Source: Azonexaceae bacterium
GTDB taxonomy: Bacteria; Pseudomonadota; Gammaproteobacteria; Burkholderiales; Rhodocyclaceae
Assembly: GCA_013335535.1 (NCBI GenBank)
Contig: JAAXVL010000002.1
Span: forward strand, 124,001-188,000
DNA: 64,000 nucleotides
Reading direction: 5' to 3'
The notes under the pieces are model-generated. The model made no database searches. It was not told the origin of the DNA and was given only the letters and a program-made list of their open reading frames with translations. Each line of letters opens with the position of its first letter. The first letter of the stretch is position 1. Positions 57,887 to 64,000 of this stretch are shown piece after piece. The position numbers and the translations under genes were made by a program.

Positions 57887-57920
57887 GTCGATTTTGGCGA
57901 TTATTTCCGGTTGACCGTGG
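57884..57920 (-). repeat. Dispersed 36-bp element, copy 10, ending in a start codon
   Basis: Minus strand: CCACGGTCAACCGGAAATAA then TCGCCAAAATCGACATG. It begins 4 bp after the SPFH gene stop and its last three bases are the ATG of the sugar dehydrogenase gene, so it makes up almost the whole intergenic spacer. Confidence 0.85.
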
Positions 57921-57924
57921 CAGT

Positions 57925-58794
57925 TCAGCCCGCGATCTTGCCGCGTCCGAACAAGCCCTTGACCGCTTCCTGCAGATCGGCCGGCAGGACGATGACCTTG
58001 GCGTTGTCCTTCTCGCCCATGCGTTCCAGCGCGGCGATGTACTTTTCGCCCAGCATGTACGACATCGGGCCGGTCTTGTCGCCGATGGCGGCGGTGATGC
58101 GGCGGATGGCCTCGGCCGAGGCTTCGGCCAGCATGACCTGGGCGTTGGCGTCGCGCTTGGCCGACTCCAGCCGGGCTTCCGCCTCGAGGATGGCCGACTG
58201 CTTGGCCCCTTCCGAACGCGTGACGACGGCCTTGCGCTCGCGCTCGGCGGCGGCCTGCATTTCCATGGCCTTCTGCATCGACTGCGAAGGCTTGATGTCC
58301 TGGATTTCGACCGACTTGACGGTCAGGCCCCAATCCACAGCCTCGTCGGCGATGCTTTCGCGCAGCCGGGCCTTGATCTTGTCGCGCGACGACAGCGCCT
58401 CGTCGAGCTCCATTTCGCCGACGATGGAACGCAGCGTGGTCATGATCAGGTTGCGGATCGCTTCCGAAAAATCCGTCACGCCATAGACCGCCTTGACCGG
58501 GTCGGTGACCTTGATGAAAGCGATGGCGTTGGTCAGGATCACCGCGTTGTCTCGGGTGATGACCTCCTGCTCCTGGACGTCGAGGATGATGTCTTTGGTG
58601 ACGAGCTGGTAGGCCACCTTGTCGAGGTAGGGGATGACGATGTTGAGGCCGGGCTTGAGCGTGCCGTGGTACTTGCCGAGCCGCTCGACGATCCATTCCT
58701 CGCCCTGCGGCACGATGCGCACGCCCTTGGCGATGGTGACGACGACAAAGACCAGTACGGCCAGCGTGACGACGAATCCTGCGTTCAAGTCCAT
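57925..58794 (-). CDS. SPFH/stomatin-like membrane protein (QmcA type)
   Basis: A 289-residue SPFH protein with one N-terminal membrane anchor (about 6-23), the SPFH domain (about 25-190; VPQGEEWIVERLGKYHGTLK and DNAVILTNAIAFIKVTDP), and an Ala/Glu-rich coiled coil (about 190-250). Such proteins form ring scaffolds in the membrane and pair with NfeD partners, as here (12 bp from the NfeD gene). They are linked to membrane microdomain organisation and protease control. Start ATG 58794. Confidence 0.93.
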   Translation of the reverse strand: MDLNAGFVVTLAVLVFVVVTIAKGVRIVPQGEEWIVERLGKYHGTLKPGLNIVIPYLDKVAYQLVTKDIILDVQEQEVITRDNAVILTNAIAFIKVTDPVKAVYGVTDFSEAIRNLIMTTLRSIVGEMELDEALSSRDKIKARLRESIADEAVDWGLTVKSVEIQDIKPSQSMQKAMEMQAAAERERKAVVTRSEGAKQSAILEAEARLESAKRDANAQVMLAEASAEAIRRITAAIGDKTGPMSYMLGEKYIAALERMGEKDNAKVIVLPADLQEAVKGLFGRGKIAG

Positions 58795-58806
58795 TTTTCG
58801 ACCTTT

Positions 58807-59247
58807 CTAAGCCTTGTCTACCTTGAGAAAACTGCCTTCCACCGAAACGACCCTGACCCGTTCGCCGGCCGCGATGGCGATGTCGGCGACGCAAGCCCAT
58901 TCTTCCGAACCGAGCAGCGGACCCTGAAAACGCACCTTGCCGCGCGCGAAGGGCGCGACGGCGCTGACCAGCAGGCCGATTTGACCAATTGCCTCGCCAT
59001 CGGCCGTGCCTGCGCGAGTCTTGACGAAGCTCTGCTTGAAGACGCGGAACCAGAGGAAAACCATGGCCAGCGAAGCCAGCGTCCATGTCGCCAGCTGGGC
59101 GGTCAACGAAAGATCGAAAGCCAGCGCCAGCAGGCCGACAAGCAGCGCGCCAAGGCCGAACCAGACAATGAAAAACGAGGGAATGACCAGCTCGGCGAGA
59201 ACCAGCGCAATGCCGCCGACGACCCAGTGCCACCATTCGAGATGCAT
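58807..59247 (-). CDS. NfeD-family membrane protein
   Basis: A 146-residue short NfeD protein: two to three hydrophobic helices (about 6-75; WVVGGIALVLAELVIPSFFI first) followed by an OB-fold domain (about 85-145) containing GQIGLLVSAVAPFARGKVRF and GERVRVVSVEGSFLKV. It lacks the ClpP-like serine protease domain of long NfeD. AAAGGAG lies upstream of ATG 59247. It is co-transcribed with the SPFH partner. Confidence 0.93.
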   Translation of the reverse strand: MHLEWWHWVVGGIALVLAELVIPSFFIVWFGLGALLVGLLALAFDLSLTAQLATWTLASLAMVFLWFRVFKQSFVKTRAGTADGEAIGQIGLLVSAVAPFARGKVRFQGPLLGSEEWACVADIAIAAGERVRVVSVEGSFLKVDKA

Positions 59248-59302
59248 TTTTATCTCCTTTTCCGAGCCAGTATTTCGGGTTTGCCGGACAGGGTCAAGGC
59301 GG

Positions 59303-59338
59303 ATTTCGATTTTGGCCATTTTTTCCGGTTGACCGTGG
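59303..59338 (-). repeat. Dispersed 36-bp element, copy 11
   Basis: Minus strand: CCACGGTCAACCGGAAAAAA then TGGCCAAAATCGAAAT. It lies in the 133-bp divergent region, upstream of the NfeD gene. Confidence 0.85.
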
Positions 59339-59380
59339 AAGTCGCCAAACCATGCGGGAGGCAACGATTAAAATGCGTCG

Positions 59381-60280
59381 ATGAACACCGCGCTGCTCCT
59401 CCTTCCGGATTTCGCCCTGATCCTGCTCGGCATCGCCATTCGGCGCTGGATGCATCTGGGTGACCATTTCTGGAGCGGCGTCGAGAAGCTGGTCTATTTC
59501 ATCCTGTTTCCGGCCCTGCTCATCAACGCCATCATCAAGACCAAGCTTGACGTTGGCTCGGCCCTACCGTTGCTTGCCACCGCCTTCGCCGCCATGCTTG
59601 CCGGCATGGCGCTCGGCCTCGTGCCCAAATTGTTCAGCCGCCTGCCGGCGCTGACCTACGCCTCGATGTTCCAGTGCGCCTACCGCTTCAACTCCTACAT
59701 CGCGCTGGCCGTTGCCGGCATGCTGTTCGGTGCGCCGGGCATCGCGACCATGGGCCTGATTGTCGGCGCCGCCGTACCGTTGGCCAATCTGGTCTCGGTC
59801 TGGATGCTCGCCCGTCACGGCGAATCAGGCCTGTGGCGCGAAGTGGCGCGCAATCCGCTGATCTGGGGGACGGCCACCGGCTTCCTGCTCAACCTCGCCG
59901 GCTTCGTGCCGCCGGCCCCGTTTCAGGCCTTTCTCGGCCGCCTGGCCGACGCTTCGATTGCGCTCGGGCTGATCACCGTTGGCGCTGCCTTGCGTCTGGA
60001 GAACACGCCGGGCGTGCGCGGTTTTTCATTGTGGCTGGTTGCCGTCAAGCTGCTCGCCCTGCCGCTCGTCGCCGCAGGCGTCGGGGCGCTGCTCGGCCTG
60101 TCCGGGCTCAATTACCAGGTGGCGGTGTTGTTCGCCGCGCTGCCGACCGCGTCGTCGGCCTACATTCTGGCCATGCGCATGGGCGGTGACGGCAAGAGTG
60201 TCGCCTGGCTCATTTCGGCGACGACACTCGCTTCCATGCTCACGCTGCCGCTGTGGGCAGCGTGGCTGGCCAGGCTCTGA
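59381..60280 (+). CDS. AEC-family (auxin efflux carrier-type) permease
   Basis: A 299-residue inner-membrane transporter of the AEC/bile-acid-transporter fold with about ten helices in two inverted halves. N-terminal LLLLPDFALILLGIAIRRW and a central pattern FQCAYRFNSYIALAVAGML are family-like. Bacterial members are thought to carry small organic acids such as malonate or malate; the substrate here is unknown. Its stop codon directly touches the stop of the convergent PhaM gene (no intergenic base) and there is no visible terminator between them. Confidence 0.85.
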   Translation: MNTALLLLPDFALILLGIAIRRWMHLGDHFWSGVEKLVYFILFPALLINAIIKTKLDVGSALPLLATAFAAMLAGMALGLVPKLFSRLPALTYASMFQCAYRFNSYIALAVAGMLFGAPGIATMGLIVGAAVPLANLVSVWMLARHGESGLWREVARNPLIWGTATGFLLNLAGFVPPAPFQAFLGRLADASIALGLITVGAALRLENTPGVRGFSLWLVAVKLLALPLVAAGVGALLGLSGLNYQVAVLFAALPTASSAYILAMRMGGDGKSVAWLISATTLASMLTLPLWAAWLARL

Positions 60281-60778
60281 CTATTTCTTCGTAGCCGGGC
60301 GCTTGGCCTTCGGCTTGGCGGCGTCCTCGGCCGCAGCAGCGGCGGCCTGGGCGGCCGCTTCGGCGCTGTGCTGCATCTGCTCGCGCATCTGCTGCATCAT
60401 CTGCCACGGCCACATGGCGGCGTCGGAAATTGGGCTGTTTTCGGGATGGATCGCGCCCTGGAAAAAGTTCGGGGGCGGGGCCGCCGGGGCTTCCGGGGCA
60501 GCTTCCGGCGTCATAGACTTGGCGGCGTCCTTGGCCATCTTGCCCATGGCTTCAACCGCGCCGACCGTGGTGCGCTGCATTTCGAGGCCCTGAATGGTCA
60601 TCTGCAGCATCGACAGATTCATGCGCAGCCAGCCTTCGACCGCTTTCATGTCCTTGATGCGCTTGTCGAGTTCTTCAACGTCGAAAGTGGGGGCGACCAT
60701 GCCGGGCAGTGAGAAACCCATGTTGCCCCACATGCTGCGCATGAAATTGAGCGGGTCGTGTACTTGGTTGTCGGACAT
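60281..60778 (-). CDS. phaM: PhaM-like PHB granule-associated protein
   Basis: A 165-residue protein matching PhaM of Ralstonia eutropha: the N-terminal DPLNFMRSMWGNMGFSLPGM, a central helical part with VEGWLRMNLSMLQMTIQGLE, and a C-terminal Ala-rich tail ending in a Lys-rich KPKAKRPATKK segment. PhaM activates PHB synthase, controls granule number and tethers granules to the nucleoid through the basic tail. GAAGGAG lies upstream of ATG 60778. An inverted repeat GCAGC-GAG-GCTGC lies about 61 bp upstream. Together with the phasin gene at 26.3 kb it shows that the organism makes PHB. Confidence 0.87.
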   Translation of the reverse strand: MSDNQVHDPLNFMRSMWGNMGFSLPGMVAPTFDVEELDKRIKDMKAVEGWLRMNLSMLQMTIQGLEMQRTTVGAVEAMGKMAKDAAKSMTPEAAPEAPAAPPPNFFQGAIHPENSPISDAAMWPWQMMQQMREQMQHSAEAAAQAAAAAAEDAAKPKAKRPATKK

Positions 60779-60838
60779 CTTCGTCTCCTTCGCGTTATGT
60801 CATGCCATCTTAAACTACTTGGCGCTTGTTTACCGTAA

Positions 60839-60851
60839 GCAGCGAGGCTGC
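60839..60851. promoter_or_regulatory. Short TGC/GCA inverted repeat upstream of phaM
   Basis: GCAGC-GAG-GCTGC, 61 bp before the phaM ATG, a position like that of the dyad before the phasin gene. The arms are short, so this may be chance. Confidence 0.25.
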
Positions 60852-60944
60852 ATTGGTCGGTGCTGGACAGGGGCCAGGGCACGATAAACATGCCTCGTTC
60901 TATGCAAAATGATAAATTAGCGCCCTGTTGAATAAGGGGAAGCT

Positions 60945-61607
60945 ATGCTTAAACTCTTGGTGGTGGAAGATCACGCGCTGGTTCGCGAAGGTCTGGTCCG
61001 TCTGCTCGGTCAGATCGAAGCGGGTGCCGAGGTCCAGGAGAGCGCGGATTTCGAAGCGGCGCTCAACGTGCTTGATAACGAAGGCGAGTTCGATCTTGTC
61101 CTGCTCGATCTCGCCTTGCCCGGCATTGACGGCTTTGCCGGCCTCGACATCCTGCGCCGGCGTTACCCGGCGATGCCGGTGGCCGTGGTCTCGGCTTTCG
61201 ACGATTTGCCGACCATTACCCGCGTGCTCAATCTCGGCGCCTCGGGCTTCATCCCCAAGGCATTTTCCGGCGAGGCCCTGCTCTCGGCCGTGCGCGAGGT
61301 GCTGGCCGGCAACATCTTCCGGCCGACTGGCCAGTCCTCCTCGCAGCTCGACGACATGACGCCGGTCCCGCCGTCGAAAACGGGTGTGCGCCCCGACGAA
61401 ATCGGCCTGACCGATCGCCAGGGCCAGGTCTTGGCGCTCATGGTGCGCGGCATGTCGAATCGCGACATCGCCGAGCAGCTGGTGCTTTCCGAAGGAACCG
61501 TCAAGATCCACGCGACGGCAGTGTTCAAGGCGCTCGGCGTGAATAGCCGGACGCAGGCGCTGGTCGCCGTGGCCCGTTACGGCATCGACTTCGAAAGCGT
61601 CTTCTGA
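60945..61607 (+). CDS. NarL/LuxR-family response regulator
   Basis: A 220-residue regulator with a receiver (about 2-120): acidic E8-D9, phosphoacceptor D55 in LLDLALPG, S83 and K105 in FIPKAF. The C-terminal LuxR-type HTH (about 155-215) contains LTDRQGQVLALMVRGMSNRD and LSEGTVKIHATAVFKALGV. AAGGGGAAGCT precedes ATG 60945. Its last 31 bp overlap the end of the convergent sensor kinase gene, the probable partner. Target genes are unknown. Confidence 0.92.
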   Translation: MLKLLVVEDHALVREGLVRLLGQIEAGAEVQESADFEAALNVLDNEGEFDLVLLDLALPGIDGFAGLDILRRRYPAMPVAVVSAFDDLPTITRVLNLGASGFIPKAFSGEALLSAVREVLAGNIFRPTGQSSSQLDDMTPVPPSKTGVRPDEIGLTDRQGQVLALMVRGMSNRDIAEQLVLSEGTVKIHATAVFKALGVNSRTQALVAVARYGIDFESVF

Positions 61608-63670
61608 AGCTGGTTGAGTAGCGCCCGCAGCTTGGCCGGGCGCACCGGCGCGGGCAGGGCGTGGGCACCGTGCGGCAAGCTCTGGCCGGCCGAGCCGACG
61701 AGAACGATGAGCGGTGCGCCGGGGGCCAACTCGGCGCTGACGGCCACAGCACAATCCACATCGCAGATCAGCACCACATTATCCGGTGGCCGCTCGCCGC
61801 CGCTGCGTTCGGCGACGCTGACGGCGAAGCCCCAGCCCTTGAGCAGGCCGACACAGGCCTCCATTTCGGCCGAATTCCCGATGCAATGAACCTTGTTGGT
61901 GGCCTGCGCAGGCCTTTCCGGAGTCTCGGCAATGCTCCCCGGCGGGCTGCCCGCTACGCGCAGCGAAAACGTGGTGCCCTCGCCAAGCCGCGAGCGCAGG
62001 CTGACCTGGATGTCGAGCGCACGTGCCAGCCGGTCGACGATGGATAGCCCGAGACCCAGTCCCTTGTTGTGTTCGCGGGCAGTGTTGCCGACCTGATAGA
62101 ACTCGGCAAAGATCGCGGCCTGATGTTCCCGGGCGATGCCGATGCCGCTGTCACGCACTTCGATCAGCAGCTGTTCGCCACGCCGTCGGACGGCGACGAG
62201 AACCCGGCCGCCGGGCTGGGTGTAGCGCAGGGCGTTGGAAACCAGGTTGGCGATCATCCGGTCGAGCAGGAGCGGATCGGTGTTTGCCCATAAGGCGCTG
62301 GGGCGGAAACGCAGCGTGATGTTGCGGTCGGCCGCAGCACGCCGGAAGGAATTGGCCACCCGCTCGAATACCGGCTGCAGCGGGAATGGACGGCAATCGG
62401 GCTTGATTCCCGTGACATCGAGGCGGGAAATGTCGAGCAGCGAATCGAGCAACTCGCCGAGCATGGTCGTCGATGCAGAAATCTGTTCGGCCAGTCGTGG
62501 CAGTTCGTTGGTCGTGCCGTTACGGAGCTGGCGCAAGAGGTCGGCCGAGAAGAGCGAAAGGGCGTGCAGGGGTTGCCGCAAATCGTGGCTGGCCGCGGCG
62601 AGAAAGCGGCTTTTGGCTGCGTTGGCCCGCTCGGCTGCGTCTTTCCGCCCGGCCAGCTCGACCGTGGCGTCATGGATGCGCTCTTCGAGATGATCGTGGC
62701 TGGCCGCCAGCTCGTCCGTCATGATCGACATTTCACGGACCTGGCGCCGTACCAGCATGGCCCCGACGAAGAGCACGATGCTGACCAGCAGGCCGAGCGA
62801 GGCCAGTTCGACGAGCCGGGTATGCCACGCGGCGAGCACGGTTTTTTCCGAGATGGCGGTGAGGATGCGCAGGTCGGAAAAGCCAGGTACTTCGGCGACC
62901 GAGACGAGCAGGCCATTGCCCTTGGTCATGCCGCTGACGGGGACGATGTCCCGTAGCCTGCCGTCGAACAGCACCGTGTCAGCCTTGGCGCCGAGGACGG
63001 CAGACTGTCGGCTGACGTCGCTCGGGCGGCAGGAGGCGATGATTTCGCCGCGGGCGTTGGTGAGCACCGCTTCAAAATCGTCGGACAGCCTGTTCGTCCA
63101 GCAAAAATCCTGCAGGTAGGCGGGTTCGATGGCGGCAAAGACGGTGCCCGAGAAAATGCCCTTATCCGCCGTCAGGCGCCGGCTGATGGCATAGGTGTAG
63201 CGCCCGGAGTTGCGGCCGACGTAGGGGCCGAACGTCGCGACATCGGCGCCCGCTTCCAGCGCGGCGAAATACGGGCGGTCCTTGACGTTGATCTGCGGCG
63301 TCGGGAAGTGCGTCGAAATGAAACGCTGGTTGCCGTGGCGATCGAAGACGATCAGGTCGCGCAATTGCGGCATCGAGCGCGAGTGGCGCTGGGCGATGTA
63401 TTCCCAGCCCCGGGACGACTCCCACTTTTCCCAATCGCGACGGGGTCCGGAAAGATCGCTGGCCGTGTCGCGCAGCAGCACGTCGATCGCTTCGAAGGTG
63501 CGCGCCGTGTGTTCGGCCATCATGAGGCTGAAGTGTTGCAGGCGGCGTTCGCCGACTTCAAGGTCGGAGTGGCGGACCAGCGTCAGGTCGATGACGAAGA
63601 CGAACAGAATGATCAGCGTGCCGGCCATGGCGGCCGTCAGGGCGAGTGTCTCGGGCTTTTTGGTCCGCAT
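61577..63670 (-). CDS. Cache-domain sensor kinase with degenerate receiver
   Basis: A 697-residue membrane kinase. Transmembrane helix 11-32; periplasmic dCache-type sensor (about 35-285; NVKDRPYFAALEAG and YVGRNSGRYTYAISRRL); second helix about 288-307; coiled coil 315-350; HisKA with H362 in ASHDLRQPLHAL; HATPase_c with GLGLGLSIVDRLA near 545. The C-terminal 100 residues look like a receiver (LICDVD) but lack the N-terminal acidic pair and the conserved Lys (VRP in place of KP), so it is probably non-phosphorylated. The gene follows the truncated methyltransferase gene by 6 bp and overlaps the convergent response regulator by 31 bp. The signal is unknown; such sensors often detect small carboxylates. 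Confidence 0.88.
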   Translation of the reverse strand: MRTKKPETLALTAAMAGTLIILFVFVIDLTLVRHSDLEVGERRLQHFSLMMAEHTARTFEAIDVLLRDTASDLSGPRRDWEKWESSRGWEYIAQRHSRSMPQLRDLIVFDRHGNQRFISTHFPTPQINVKDRPYFAALEAGADVATFGPYVGRNSGRYTYAISRRLTADKGIFSGTVFAAIEPAYLQDFCWTNRLSDDFEAVLTNARGEIIASCRPSDVSRQSAVLGAKADTVLFDGRLRDIVPVSGMTKGNGLLVSVAEVPGFSDLRILTAISEKTVLAAWHTRLVELASLGLLVSIVLFVGAMLVRRQVREMSIMTDELAASHDHLEERIHDATVELAGRKDAAERANAAKSRFLAAASHDLRQPLHALSLFSADLLRQLRNGTTNELPRLAEQISASTTMLGELLDSLLDISRLDVTGIKPDCRPFPLQPVFERVANSFRRAAADRNITLRFRPSALWANTDPLLLDRMIANLVSNALRYTQPGGRVLVAVRRRGEQLLIEVRDSGIGIAREHQAAIFAEFYQVGNTAREHNKGLGLGLSIVDRLARALDIQVSLRSRLGEGTTFSLRVAGSPPGSIAETPERPAQATNKVHCIGNSAEMEACVGLLKGWGFAVSVAERSGGERPPDNVVLICDVDCAVAVSAELAPGAPLIVLVGSAGQSLPHGAHALPAPVRPAKLRALLNQLQKTLSKSMP

Positions 63671-63676
63671 GCCGGG

Positions 63677-64000
63677 CTAGAGCTGATAGCAGTAGAGCGG
63701 GCGGGGTGGTGTGCAATCGACGTCGATGATGCGATCCGGCGTCTGGCCCGGGACGGGAAAGCTGTTGCTGATGAAGAGGCTGCCCGGCGGCATTTCGGCC
63801 TTTACCTTTTCCCAGAGTCGGGGCATCGGCGCCGGGGACAGGAAGGCGTAAACCACATCGTAATCGCCCAGTTTCGCCTGCCACAAATCGTCCCAGCGCC
63901 AGCGGATGTTGGGGCGGCCGAGACTGAAAAAAGCGCCGACCAGCCAGGTCAGCGGGGCGTTTTCATAACCTGTGAAATGGCTGTCCGGTAGCGCGTCGGC
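63677..64000 (-). CDS. SAM-dependent methyltransferase-like protein, 5' truncated by window edge
   Basis: The C-terminal 107 codons of a minus-strand gene that continues beyond the window. The visible part includes SHFTGYENAPLTWLVGAFFS, then NIRWRWDDLWQ, DYDVVYAFLSPAPMPRLWEK and PPGSLFISNSFPVPG, typical of the second half of a class I SAM methyltransferase domain (post-motif II to motif III). The SAM-binding glycine motif would lie outside the window. It ends 6 bp before the sensor kinase gene and may be co-transcribed with it. The substrate is not inferable. Confidence 0.72.
   Translation of the reverse strand, partial: ADALPDSHFTGYENAPLTWLVGAFFSLGRPNIRWRWDDLWQAKLGDYDVVYAFLSPAPMPRLWEKVKAEMPPGSLFISNSFPVPGQTPDRIIDVDCTPPRPLYCYQL

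Noticed and set aside
56774..59236. An 820-codon open frame joining the sugar dehydrogenase to upstream sequence
   Set aside because: The upstream part is out of frame with the clearly real SPFH and NfeD genes and crosses the repeat. The dehydrogenase has its own signal peptide at 57886.

Overview
The window is a 64 kb chromosomal segment of a GC-rich betaproteobacterium, most like the Rhodocyclales (Dechloromonas/Azonexus type). This is inferred from gene content: a PHB phasin and a PhaM-like granule protein, min genes in the order minC-minD-minE, an IcmF-type fused mutase, ETF and ETF-quinone oxidoreductase beside acyl-CoA dehydrogenase, branched-chain-type ABC transporters with acyl-CoA ligases, and many hybrid histidine kinases. 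I see no rRNA, tRNA, CRISPR array, insertion sequence or prophage. Gene density is high and most gaps are under 200 bp.

Layout. 0-5 kb: an EF-G-like GTPase, then a response regulator and hybrid kinase on the minus strand. 5-14 kb: a fatty-acid oxidation cluster (acyl-CoA synthetase, etfB, etfA, acyl-CoA dehydrogenase, ETF-QO) followed by a DUF485/acetate-symporter pair. 14-20.5 kb: two hybrid kinases in tandem, the second with an intact N-terminal hemerythrin domain. 20.5-25.3 kb: minC-minD-minE with an unusual ClpX-like ATPase at the end of the operon, then gpmI. 25.4-28.6 kb: small genes, a phasin, a probable small RNA, and an operon with a low-molecular-weight tyrosine phosphatase. 28.8-35.2 kb: TerC, a PhnD-like binding protein with a multi-domain phosphorelay kinase, a DUF1439 protein and an AraC-type regulator. 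35.3-45.8 kb: icmF and a 2,350-residue glycine-rich autotransporter. 46.2-56.7 kb: a Crp-type regulator divergent from an acyl-CoA ligase/Liv-type ABC transporter/PaaK-like ligase cluster, then two unknown proteins. 56.8-64 kb: a PQQ-type sugar dehydrogenase, SPFH and NfeD proteins, an AEC permease, PhaM, a NarL-type regulator and kinase that overlap tail to tail, and a methyltransferase cut by the window edge.

Metabolic theme: acids are taken up (ActP-like symporter, Liv-type ABC system), activated by three AMP-forming ligases, oxidised through acyl-CoA dehydrogenase with electrons passing via ETF and ETF-QO to quinone, and stored as PHB (phasin, PhaM). IcmF can rearrange branched or straight C4 acyl-CoAs.

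The most unexpected signal is a dispersed element of about 36 bp, CCACGGTCAACCGGAAAAAA plus an A-rich tail, in twelve copies. Most lie just after stop codons or in leaders. One forms an internal stretch of etfA, one forms the C-terminus of the ClpX-like gene, and two supply the ATG of the next gene. Second is a probable small RNA at 26058-26118 carrying a tandem anti-Shine-Dalgarno sequence behind a promoter that overlaps a dyad shared with the phasin promoter.
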